Below, piece by piece: positions 26,708 to 34,427 of a stretch of DNA of 64,000 nt (position 1 is the first letter of the stretch; each line of letters starts with the position of its first letter). The DNA is from Litoreibacter meonggei. Lineage in GTDB: Bacteria > Pseudomonadota > Alphaproteobacteria > Rhodobacterales > Rhodobacteraceae. The stretch spans positions 248,001 through 312,000 of the forward strand of contig NZ_RCCE01000005.1 of NCBI RefSeq assembly GCF_003663885.1. Direction: 5' to 3'. The notes under the pieces are model-generated. The model made no database searches and was not told the DNA's origin. It saw only the letters and a program-made list of their open reading frames with translations. The position numbers and the translations under genes were made by a program.

Positions 26708-27005
26708 TGCAGACGAAAAGATTGCTATCGAGAGCATCACGTCCCCCGGTAGGACCGAACGTGTGAACCGGGCAAAATACATGGCGATGCGCGAGGCCTT
26801 CCTTCCGGTGCTACCGACCGAAGCCCCTGGAATGACCGTCGCCGAGGCGAAGGCCGCGCTGCTTCCGAACCTGTCGCAAGAGCTGTTTCCCGGCGGAGAG
26901 AAAGCGGGTTGGTGGCTTAAAGCCGTGCAACTCGATTTGGAGGCCAAAGGCGTGATTGAGCGCGGCGGCAAGGGGCCAGTCCGGCTGTTCAAGGCAGAAA
27001 AATAG
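26700..27005 (+). CDS. small conserved protein (DUF6958-like)
   Basis: The 101-residue protein reads IAIESITSPGRTERVNRAKY, MAMREAFLPVLPTEAPGMTV, LFPGGEKAGWWLKAVQLDLE then AKGVIERGGKGPVRLFK. This matches a small family I associate with DUF6958; the second half looks like a winged helix, so it may bind nucleic acid (inference). It follows a GGAGAG site and overlaps the previous gene by eight bases. Confidence 0.7.
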   Translation: MSDADEKIAIESITSPGRTERVNRAKYMAMREAFLPVLPTEAPGMTVAEAKAALLPNLSQELFPGGEKAGWWLKAVQLDLEAKGVIERGGKGPVRLFKAEK

Positions 27006-27048
27006 GCGCTACCGAGATCCCTAACCAGCGACAGCATGGAGCAAAGCC

Positions 27049-27396
27049 ATGAAGATCAACCACATATTTCTCAGCATCAACGCACGGGATTTTGTAGTGC
27101 AGTCCAACTGGTGGACAAGGCTCATCGGACGGCCCTGGGACCAGGAACCGATGCCTTCCTGCCACGAATGGAACCTGACCGACGACGTGCTGTTCCAAGT
27201 GCTCGATAGTGGCGAAAATCACGGCAGCACGAGAGTGACCTTGCATGTCCACAGCCTCACTGCCGAGATCGAACGCCTCAAGAGCGCAGGCATCGACGTG
27301 CCGGAGCCGGTGAAGATAGAAGGCTTCGAGACCTTGCGCTACGCCGAGTTTGCCGATCCCGAAGGCAATACAGTCGGGCTGCTAGACGGAAGCTAA
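27049..27396 (+). CDS. VOC family (glyoxalase-like) protein
   Basis: A 115-residue single VOC domain: MKINHIFLSINARDFVVQSN, WWTRLIGRPWD, then the closing half TLHVHSLTAEIERLKSAGID and RYAEFADPEGNTVGLLDGS, where DPEGN is the usual end motif. It probably dimerises and binds a divalent metal. No substrate can be assigned. It is the last gene of the TetR run. Its TAA overlaps the stop of the convergent ArsR/SRPBCC remnant. Confidence 0.85.
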   Translation: MKINHIFLSINARDFVVQSNWWTRLIGRPWDQEPMPSCHEWNLTDDVLFQVLDSGENHGSTRVTLHVHSLTAEIERLKSAGIDVPEPVKIEGFETLRYAEFADPEGNTVGLLDGS

Positions 27397-27697
27397 CCTA
27401 GGCGATCCAGACATTCGCGCCAGCTTTCTTTATAGCCGTTGCGGCTATCGGCGTTGTCGATCACGGCCTGCCCCGCCTTCGCAAAAGTCACAGTCGAACT
27501 GCGTTGCGGCAAAGGCATTTGGTCCCCATCAGCGCCTAACCTTTGCCAGATTGGGCCACGCCTTGAAGGCAGGCCGACATCGAAGTGTTCAGCCTGTTCG
27601 CCGACCGTTGCGTCGCCCTTCGCAAGCTTTGCGATGATCTCGCGACTCGTAGGATCGCGAGCGCGGCAAGGGGTACGCTGAACCGATCTGTTTCCAT
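27393..27697 (-). pseudogene. collapsed ArsR regulator / SRPBCC protein remnant
   Basis: From ATG 27697 the minus strand reads METDRFSVPLAALA, a normal ArsR start, then shifts frame by one base to DPTSREIIAKLAKGDATVGE, the ArsR helix region. The recognition helix and dimer part are missing. In the same frame it continues into STVTFAKAGQAVIDNADSRN and GYKESWRECLDRLG, the C-terminal style of SRPBCC (AHSA1) proteins. ArsR and SRPBCC genes are commonly adjacent, so a deletion probably fused the two and a frameshift followed. Confidence 0.7.
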
Positions 27698-27905
27698 TAG
27701 TTTGTAGTCATCTGTGCAACTAGTAGCTGCGCAGTTGATGAAGTATTGGCCAGATTAATCGCCAGTTGTTCAGAACTGGTCCTTTCGCAGGGCCAAAACC
27801 ATCAGGTTTTGACCGATTTTGGTATCAAATTTGATGCTCGCGTTGCTTCACCGGGTGGTCACTATGCAGGACAAAGCTGCCATCTGTAGGCCACCATTAA
27901 CTTAG

Positions 27906-28277
27906 TTACATGTCCCAAACTCTTCGGCAGTCTTCAAAGACCTTCTGAAATGGCTCATCCACCAAATCTACCGCGAGCGATCCTGCGCAAAGAAATTTGA
28001 CGTCGGGCATTTTTGAGGTCGCCTTGTACAATGGAGAACCGCAATCGCCACAAAACGAAACCTCAACCGTGTTACCGGCATCAGATTTTGTTTGATAAGT
28101 TTTGACATTGCCGCGCGGGGAAAACGCTTCGGATGGCACTGCAATTTGTGGAAGGTGGCCACCTCCAGATATCTGCTGGCAGTCACGACAGTAGCACCGG
28201 ATTGCAAACTTCACATCATTGGAAAACTCGTATCTTGACGCACCACAAAGACAACGACCACTCACGATGGAATTCAT
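27906..28277 (-). CDS. GFA family protein (zinc-binding, CENP-V/GFA fold)
   Basis: The 123-residue protein has the GFA cysteine pattern: GRCLCGASRYEF at residues 7-18, RCYCRDCQQISGG near residue 27, and FCGDCGSPLYKA near residue 75. These bind two zinc ions in the family founder, the glutathione-dependent formaldehyde-activating enzyme, but most members have unknown activity. ATG 28277 follows GAGAGGA. It stands alone; 208 bases separate it from the ArsR/SRPBCC remnant. Confidence 0.88.
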   Translation of the reverse strand: MNSIVSGRCLCGASRYEFSNDVKFAIRCYCRDCQQISGGGHLPQIAVPSEAFSPRGNVKTYQTKSDAGNTVEVSFCGDCGSPLYKATSKMPDVKFLCAGSLAVDLVDEPFQKVFEDCRRVWDM

Positions 28278-28533
28278 CCAATTTCCTCTCTGGTTGGAAG
28301 AGTTTCTTTTACGCTAACCGGAAACATCAGATCAGCAAAGTGAGGTAGGCCATAGGCTCAACGCCAAATCTTTGCTGCGACCGCGAGCGGAGTGACTGCT
28401 TGAACCTTTGCTACGCTGGCGAGGCATCACTTAAACAATCACTGCTGAGTGGCGGTATTCCGAGAGATCGCTAGGCGACGCATCTACCAAGTCACAAGTA
28501 CGCGAAAATATGTTTGCTCATTCAATAAAGTGG

Positions 28534-28695
28534 CTACTTGCCTTCGGCTTGCCGTCTGTAATCCTCGGAATCAAACCACCCCCGCGACGCCTTTACCTTG
28601 AGGTCGTCACCAACCTCCCACTCTTCCCAGCCCCGGACGTATAGTGGATTTCCACTGCTAGCGTCGTGGCCATTGATTGCCCAAACGAAAATCAC
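28534..28695 (-). CDS. possible small protein, unknown
   Basis: The minus strand has a 53-codon frame from GTG 28695 (or TTG 28710) to TAG 28534-28536. It reads VIFVWAINGHDASSGNPLYV, RGWEEWEVGDDLKVKASRGW, FDSEDYRRQAEGK. The composition is protein-like and the reading frame is coherent, but no ribosome site is obvious and I recognise no family. It lies downstream of rtcB on the same strand beyond a hairpin. It could also be the 3' remnant of a longer gene. The 256 bases between it and the GFA gene hold nothing I can support. Confidence 0.4.
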   Translation of the reverse strand: MIFVWAINGHDASSGNPLYVRGWEEWEVGDDLKVKASRGWFDSEDYRRQAEGK

Positions 28696-28733
28696 TTTGG
28701 CGATGCTCAAGCGCGCCTGACAGCTTTTCCATC

Positions 28734-28768
28734 AGATAAGCCCAAATTCTATAAATCTGGGCTTATCT
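28734..28768 (-). terminator. inverted repeat after rtcB, probable terminator
   Basis: AGATAAGCCCA (28734-28744) and TGGGCTTATCT (28758-28768) form a perfect 11-bp stem with a 13-base loop, five bases beyond the rtcB stop. No clear T-run follows on the minus strand, so it may act as a processing or 3'-stabilising hairpin instead. Confidence 0.55.
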
Positions 28769-28773
28769 ACATC

Positions 28774-30186
28774 TTATCTTCGACCCTTTGGTCGACGTAC
28801 AAAGCGAGGCATCTCTCCCGCCATGATACATCCGTAAGGATCAATCCAATCCACAATCTCGGCCAAATCTAGCGACTCGATCTGGGCAGAAACCGCAGCC
28901 GCCGGTTTGTAGCTTGACGGAAGCTCAGACGCGTCAACCTTGCCTGCATGGAAGCGCACATCAAGACCAACGGTTTCCTCAATCAACGCCTCATTCGCAG
29001 TCTTTGCACCCAACCTGCGCATGTGCTCTGTCCGCGACCAGTTCCGGCCCGCACCATGTGGGCTGAAGCCCAAGGCATGAGACGCATCTTTGCCCCGAAC
29101 AATCAACACCGGCTCCGCCATGTTCAGCGGAATGATGGTACGTCCTTGCGGATCAGCATCTGCCGCAAAGCCAAACCAACCCGGCGTTGCACCTTTGCCG
29201 TGCAGATAGATATCGCCGCGCCGGAAGACAAAGTTATGTTCATTCCAGAACCTTTCACCCGCAGATGCGCCTGACGCTTCCATCGTTGCCTGATGGATTG
29301 AGTTGTGGTTGGTCTTTGTCCACTTACGAATGAGCTGCAACGCATCCCAATAGGCGCGCCCATCGTCGCTGTCAGCGGGTATCCAAGCGTTTTGCTTCAA
29401 GGTTTGCGGCGAATGACGGCGACGGTATTTCTCCGCGACCTCCATCCCAGCCTTATAGAGCTTTGCGCCCGGACCACGTGACCCGTGATGTGTAATCAAA
29501 GTGGTATGGCCCGTTTGGCGTGACCGACCAACGAACAGAAAATGGTTCCCATCGCCCTGCGTCCCCATCTGTTCTTGCGCGGCGCGAATGGTTTTCGCGT
29601 TATTCAAGAACGGGTTGGCACGAAAAGCATCCAACAAATCAAGTGATACAGTGAAGCGTTGGCCTTGAGGCCGCCCACCGGGGCCGAAATGCGTAACTTT
29701 GGATGCTGCGTCCAAAACGGTCGCGGAATCTGCGTCACCCAAGTCTGTCAGCATAAGCGAGCAACAGATGTCAGCTGAGTGCATTCCAGGGTGGATTGCA
29801 TTTTGTGCCGCAACAACACCGCCTACCGGAATAGTCCCGATAGGGCCTGCAGGGCAGGCATCAGGCATGATTGCCCCGCCAATAACGGTCGGTGTCCGCA
29901 TGACCGCACGCATGGTTTCGCGCACTTTGAGAAGGTTTTTCTCTTCATCTGCATCGGCAGGAATCAGGTTCTCGTCAAATGTGACCGCACCATCCTCGTG
30001 CAATTCAATATGCTCAGGTGGGATGGGGATTTCTGATGCCAATTTCGCACGAATGTCTGCAACATCAACACCGTCGTCCTGCATCCGATTGGCGCGGCCT
30101 AAAAGGTCGGGGAACTGTGGCCCCGGTAGGTGCCCCCAGTTTTTCAAATCACGGCCAGTCAAACGCGTTATTGTCAGGTCTTCCAT
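28774..30186 (-). CDS. rtcB: RNA-splicing ligase RtcB
   Basis: The 470-residue protein carries the RtcB active site: GGVVAAQNAIHPGMHSADIC then CS (metal-binding Cys near residue 141), GDGNHFLFVG, LITHHGSRGPGAKLY, and the guanylylation-site region SPHGAGRNWSR. RtcB joins RNA 2',3'-cyclic phosphate or 3'-phosphate ends to 5'-OH ends using GTP and Mn2+. It is divergent from rtcR, its expected sigma-54 activator. No rtcA cyclase is present. An unusual hairpin lies in the leader. Length is normal for the shorter bacterial branch. Confidence 0.95.
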   Translation of the reverse strand: MEDLTITRLTGRDLKNWGHLPGPQFPDLLGRANRMQDDGVDVADIRAKLASEIPIPPEHIELHEDGAVTFDENLIPADADEEKNLLKVRETMRAVMRTPTVIGGAIMPDACPAGPIGTIPVGGVVAAQNAIHPGMHSADICCSLMLTDLGDADSATVLDAASKVTHFGPGGRPQGQRFTVSLDLLDAFRANPFLNNAKTIRAAQEQMGTQGDGNHFLFVGRSRQTGHTTLITHHGSRGPGAKLYKAGMEVAEKYRRRHSPQTLKQNAWIPADSDDGRAYWDALQLIRKWTKTNHNSIHQATMEASGASAGERFWNEHNFVFRRGDIYLHGKGATPGWFGFAADADPQGRTIIPLNMAEPVLIVRGKDASHALGFSPHGAGRNWSRTEHMRRLGAKTANEALIEETVGLDVRFHAGKVDASELPSSYKPAAAVSAQIESLDLAEIVDWIDPYGCIMAGEMPRFVRRPKGRR

Positions 30187-30234
30187 AGTCTTATCCTTTG
30201 GTCATTGCTCCCCGGCGGGGTGACGGTTCCGACG

Positions 30235-30264
30235 CAGCGGATTGGGAATAGGCCCAATCCGCTG
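30235..30264. promoter_or_regulatory. 12-bp perfect inverted repeat in the rtcB leader
   Basis: CAGCGGATTGGG (30235-30246) and CCCAATCCGCTG (30253-30264) pair perfectly around the loop AATAGG. It sits about 50 bases upstream of the rtcB start and would form a stable RNA hairpin in its 5' leader. It might be a regulator site, an attenuator or an RNA target; the sequence does not decide. Confidence 0.55.
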
Positions 30265-30465
30265 CCTTTCCGGATGCGAATTCATCCGTTTGCTCTGCTT
30301 GCTCTCTTTCGGTGGATCAGTTTTCGCATTGTTTGATATCGGCCCAAAGACAAAAGCGAATTCCGTGTAATTCATTGATATTATGAATATTTAATTGGAT
30401 TTGCGTTAATCAGCTCAGCTAGATACGATATAAAATAATCGTATTGTATTATTTTGGATCATTAG

Positions 30466-32025
30466 ATGCGTAACGTCGTTCTTGGATTTTTGGGCACTCA
30501 GCTCGACCGCGGCAAAAGAGGCGGCTGGAAGCCCACACTAAGCCTATGCCAGGTGGACGGCTTCACCGTCGACCGTCTTGAACTTCTATATGACAAAAAA
30601 TTCAGCCGCATCGCCAACGGGCTGAAAGCCGAGATCGCACTGATATCACCAGAAACCGAGGTGATCCTTCATCACATGGATATGGATGATCCATGGGATT
30701 TGGAGGAGGTTTACGCCAAGCTTTTCGATTTCGCCCAAACTTATGGATTTGATGAAGATCGCGAGAGGTATCATATTCACCTGACAACAGGGACACATAT
30801 CGGTCAGATATGTTGGTTCCTTCTGTCAGAGTCGCGCCATATCCCTGCCGCGTTGATCCAAACTGGACCACCGCGTGGCGAAGCAACGACAGGCACGTTT
30901 GATCTGATTGATCTGGACCTTGGCCGATACGACGCAATTCAACAGCGGTTCGATCAGCAAACACGCGAATACGGGGACTTACTCAAAGGTGGGATCGAAA
31001 CCAAGAACGCGACTTACAACAATCTGATCGACCGTGTGGAACAGGTCGCTGGTCTGTCTGATGCACCAATTCTGCTTCTAGGCGAATCTGGAACTGGTAA
31101 GTCAGAGCTTGCACAACGAATTTACGAACTCAAGCTACAGCGCCGCCGTGTGAAAGGACGTTTGGTGCAAGTGAATTGCGCGACGCTTCGCGGCGGTGGT
31201 GCTATTCCGACCCTTTTTGGTCAACGGCGGAGCTATACCGGACAAGCCGGAACGGAACGCGCAGGGCTTTTGCGCGAAGCCGACGGTGGTGTGTTATTCT
31301 TGGATGAAATCGACGAACTTGGTTTGGAAGAACAAGCGCTTCTGCTGCACGCAATTGAGGCGGGTCGATACTATCCGCTTGGGTCTGATTCCGAAGTGAC
31401 AAGCCGGTTTCAAGTGATCGCTGGTGCCACGAATGACCTGACAGCCCTCGCGGCTGCCGGGAAATTCCGGCTCGATCTGCTATCACGCCTCAACCTTTGG
31501 ACATTCCGTTTGCCCGCGTTACGTGATCGACCGGAAGATCTTGATGCAAACTTACGATACGAGCTGACCCGTGCAGAGAAGGCACTTGGGATCAGAGTTG
31601 GGTTCAATGCGGACGCCTCAGATGCTTGGCTTCGGTTCGCAAAAGCGCCAACAACACTATGGCCCGGAAACTTCCGTGATTTTAGTGGTGCTATCTTGCG
31701 GCTTTGCACACTTGCGCCGCGTGGTCGCATCACCCGCGCGCAAGTGGATGAAGAGATATCAACTCTACAACGCAGGTGGCGTGCGGCAGACAGCGACGCT
31801 GACGGCAAAGTCATCGCTAATTTCGTAGATGTGACGTTAGATCCTTTTGATATCCCCCAGTTGGCAAATGTCATTCGTACTTGCCAAAGATCGAGTTCAA
31901 TAAGCGAGGCTGGTCGCATTATTTTTGCCGTTTCAAGAGAAGAACGCGCAAGCCGCAACGATGCTGATCGTCTGCGCAAGTATCTTGCAAGATTTGGCTT
32001 GGTGTGGGCAGATTTAGTGGGGTGA
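30466..32025 (+). CDS. rtcR: sigma-54-dependent RNA-repair regulator RtcR
   Basis: The 519-residue protein starts MRNVVLGFLGTQLDRGKRGG, typical of RtcR, whose N-terminal half is a CARF-like sensor. The central AAA+ domain has ILLLGESGTGKSELAQRIYE (Walker A), a GGVLFLDEIDELG Walker B region, and ATNDLTALAAAGKFRLDLLS then RLNLWTFRLPALRDRPED, as in sigma-54 activators. The GAFTGA-like loop reads RRSYTGQAGTERAG. A helical C-terminal segment should bind DNA. It activates rtcB when it senses damaged-RNA ends or their products. An AT-rich upstream segment has an ATACGAT/ATCGTAT inverted repeat (30423-30444). Confidence 0.95.
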   Translation: MRNVVLGFLGTQLDRGKRGGWKPTLSLCQVDGFTVDRLELLYDKKFSRIANGLKAEIALISPETEVILHHMDMDDPWDLEEVYAKLFDFAQTYGFDEDRERYHIHLTTGTHIGQICWFLLSESRHIPAALIQTGPPRGEATTGTFDLIDLDLGRYDAIQQRFDQQTREYGDLLKGGIETKNATYNNLIDRVEQVAGLSDAPILLLGESGTGKSELAQRIYELKLQRRRVKGRLVQVNCATLRGGGAIPTLFGQRRSYTGQAGTERAGLLREADGGVLFLDEIDELGLEEQALLLHAIEAGRYYPLGSDSEVTSRFQVIAGATNDLTALAAAGKFRLDLLSRLNLWTFRLPALRDRPEDLDANLRYELTRAEKALGIRVGFNADASDAWLRFAKAPTTLWPGNFRDFSGAILRLCTLAPRGRITRAQVDEEISTLQRRWRAADSDADGKVIANFVDVTLDPFDIPQLANVIRTCQRSSSISEAGRIIFAVSREERASRNDADRLRKYLARFGLVWADLVG

Positions 32026-32358
32026 TGATCAGGTAGAGGCCCGAATGGCGCAATGTTGTTGCCATCAGGTCCCCAGTTGAGGAAGGCGTGGAATCCCAAG
32101 TTAACGCGTTTGCAGACATTCATCGCAGGCGCAGAATTTTTCACACTGGGCTCAAAGCGGACTTCGCTACGCTTAGGGCAAACTCACCTTCCCAGTCACA
32201 TATCGCCTATCTCAGTCCAATAATGGTTGGCATCGTTTTTTTACTAAATTCAAGCACACCCAAACCCCAATCAGTGGGGCTTGGGTGAAAAATTGACGAT
32301 ATTCCATTTGTCTAATACCGCCGGTAGGTCCGTACTTGGGACGATCAAATCCCGATAG
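32026..32358. other. 333-bp gap between rtcR and the globin gene
   Basis: No supportable gene on either strand. The one clear structure is a hairpin with one internal mismatch: CACCCAA-A-CCCCA (32257-32269) against TGGGG-C-TTGGGTG (32275-32287). It lacks a T-run on both sides, so its role as a terminator between these convergent genes is uncertain. Confidence 0.45.
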
Positions 32359-33114
32359 TCACATCATCAGGGCCTTGTTAACGAGGTTTTCTTTTCCAAG
32401 GTAATTTGAAACATCGACCCCTCGCTCCTCGAGCGCGCTGCTAATTTCTTCTTCGGATAGAGCCTCTATCGCCTCTTTCGACATCTTCAAGAAATTGACC
32501 TTTTTCTTAAGAGGCCCGTTGGTTTTACCAAAGACGTTACGGTCTTCGAAGTCGAACTCCGTCGCATATTTGGTCATAAAGTGGCCCAAGAATGTGTTGA
32601 TGCTTGTCCTGACACGCGGATCGTCGGTCATAACGTCCGCAGATGCATCAAGCGTGTCCAACATCAGTTGCGTCCACCTCTCTGCGCCCTTGTCGTTCAT
32701 TAGCTGCATCGCATTATGCGTGTGGTGAAAGTTCAGCCGAAAATCGGCTCCATGATAATATGGGCCACCGCCCATCACATCTATCCACATGGCGGCCTGC
32801 GTGTTGACATGATGACCAATGCCACCAACCCGCTCGAAAACGGATGTGAACCAGTCTTCATCCTCAAAGACGCGCTCGTAGAATCTTTCAACGATTTTAA
32901 CGATCGGACGTTGACCCAGCACCGAATAGAGTTGCCAGAACTGAATGGGCTTGGATGCACTCTCAGGAGCGCTCAAGGACACGATTTCCGGAACACGGTA
33001 CGCGTTCTTTGGGAGCAGGTCTTTGGTGATTGCCGAAGCAATGTAATCACGCTGCGTTTTCTCGGTCATGTACCCAAGCTGTGTTGGGTGGTTTTGACTT
33101 ACAAAATCTTTCAT
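32359..33114 (-). CDS. globin-like (truncated haemoglobin-type) protein with C-terminal extension
   Basis: The 251-residue protein has a central globin-like region (about residues 55-165): FWQLYSVLGQRPIVKIVERF, YERVFEDEDWFTSVFERVGG, and the His-rich HHVNTQAAMWIDVMGGGPYY then FHHTHNAMQLM, which should contain the proximal haem histidine. It is longer than usual truncated globins (about 120-140 residues). The last 40 residues (MSKEAIEALSEEEISSALEE, RGVDVSNYLGKENLVNKAL) resemble a SAP/ARMET-type helical motif. ATG 33114 follows AAGGAG. Possible roles are O2, NO or sulfide chemistry; none is shown. Confidence 0.75.
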   Translation of the reverse strand: MKDFVSQNHPTQLGYMTEKTQRDYIASAITKDLLPKNAYRVPEIVSLSAPESASKPIQFWQLYSVLGQRPIVKIVERFYERVFEDEDWFTSVFERVGGIGHHVNTQAAMWIDVMGGGPYYHGADFRLNFHHTHNAMQLMNDKGAERWTQLMLDTLDASADVMTDDPRVRTSINTFLGHFMTKYATEFDFEDRNVFGKTNGPLKKKVNFLKMSKEAIEALSEEEISSALEERGVDVSNYLGKENLVNKALMM

Positions 33115-33303
33115 TGGTCGCTCCTTTCTTGCAATTTTCAATGCAGGTTTTTGGCCTCTCTCAGACCTAAAGACGTTTTGTTCCCCGATGGATCACGCTT
33201 GTCGTGTAGTTTGGAGGTGCCCGGGGGCATTGTTGCGGTTCATGACCTCGCGCCTTTGAGATGGCGGGACCGGTTCGATCATTTTAGTCGGCTTGGACCG
33301 CGA

Positions 33304-34239
33304 TCAACCCGGCAACGGGATAAACTCGTCACGGTCGTTTTCGGGAAGATCGAACAGACCGACGCCCCAACGCGTAGCGCGCCATTCTTCTTTGGCTGCT
33401 TCAATCTTGTCTTTGCTGGACGCCACGAAGTTCCACCAAACGTGACGTGGCCCGTTCAATGTCGCCCCGCCAAGCGCCATGAGGCGCGCACCCTGCGGGC
33501 CTGCGGCCACGGTGATCTTGTCGCCTGGACGGAACACCATCATCTGACCCGCCGCAAAGTCCTGACCTGCGATGTTGACCGCTCCTTGCGTAACATAGAG
33601 CCCGCGATCCTCATGATCATCGGGCAGCGGAAAACGCGCATTGGGTTGCAACGTGACATCAAGATAGAAGGTATCCGAGAACATCGTCGCAGGCCCGTTC
33701 TCGCCATAAGCCGTGCCTAGGATGAGCTTAGCATTGATGCCCTCCGCTTCGATCTCTGGAATCGTCTCTTTGGCGTGGTGTTCAAAAATCGGGTCCATAT
33801 CTTCTTTATCTTCAGGCAATGCCATCCAGGTCTGAATCCCAAAAAGCGAATGCGGCCCGCTTCGTCCTTCATCCGATGTGCGCTCCGAATGGGTCACGCC
33901 TTTGCCTGCAACCATCCAGTTCACCGCACCGGGGCGGATGATCTGGTCAGTGCCAATACTGTCACGATGATGGAAATCGCCTTGATAGAGATAGGTCACG
34001 GTGCCCAAGCCGATATGCGGATGGGGACGTACGTCGATACCTTGGCCAGTCAGGAACTCCGCAGGACCCGCCTGATCGAAAAAGATAAACGGCCCGACCA
34101 TCTGACGTTTTGGCGCGGGCAAAGCTCGCTTGACTTCAAAACCGCCAAGGTCGCGCGACCGTGGAATAATCACTGTCTCGATAGCGTCCATCCCGATTTC
34201 ATCAGGATTTCCGGGGATCAGGGTAGGGTTCCAGCTCAT
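33304..34239 (-). CDS. pirin family protein
   Basis: The 311-residue protein has the pirin cupin signature: VGPFIFFDQAGPAEFLTGQG, DVRPHPHIGLGTVTYLYQGD and GAVNWMVAGKGVTHSERTS, with the metal-binding histidines HPHIG and THSE. Bacterial pirins include quercetin dioxygenases and metabolic modulators; the true role here is open. It diverges from the MhqO-MhqD fusion gene, as part of a group likely to handle aromatic or quinone electrophiles. Confidence 0.92.
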   Translation of the reverse strand: MSWNPTLIPGNPDEIGMDAIETVIIPRSRDLGGFEVKRALPAPKRQMVGPFIFFDQAGPAEFLTGQGIDVRPHPHIGLGTVTYLYQGDFHHRDSIGTDQIIRPGAVNWMVAGKGVTHSERTSDEGRSGPHSLFGIQTWMALPEDKEDMDPIFEHHAKETIPEIEAEGINAKLILGTAYGENGPATMFSDTFYLDVTLQPNARFPLPDDHEDRGLYVTQGAVNIAGQDFAAGQMMVFRPGDKITVAAGPQGARLMALGGATLNGPRHVWWNFVASSKDKIEAAKEEWRATRWGVGLFDLPENDRDEFIPLPG

Positions 34240-34427
34240 AACAATCTCCTATCAAACCTTGGATTAATATGGACAGCCAGCATGAACATTGTAACCACTT
34301 CGGCGTTCGCCACAAAAGAACACGGCGTTCGGCAAGACCCCATTAGAGATAGCTAAGTCAGTGGTTAACTTGAGACTGGCATCAATGCCGAGCCACTATG
34401 AACAAACCAGATGAGAGGGAGACCATG

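Noticed and set aside
27439-27681. 80-codon plus-strand frame
   Set aside because: The opposite strand reads recognisable ArsR and SRPBCC remnants, so the plus frame is a shadow.
32257-32287. Hairpin proposed as terminator between rtcR and the globin gene
   Set aside because: Stem is good but has an internal mismatch and no T-run on either strand; not annotated as a terminator.
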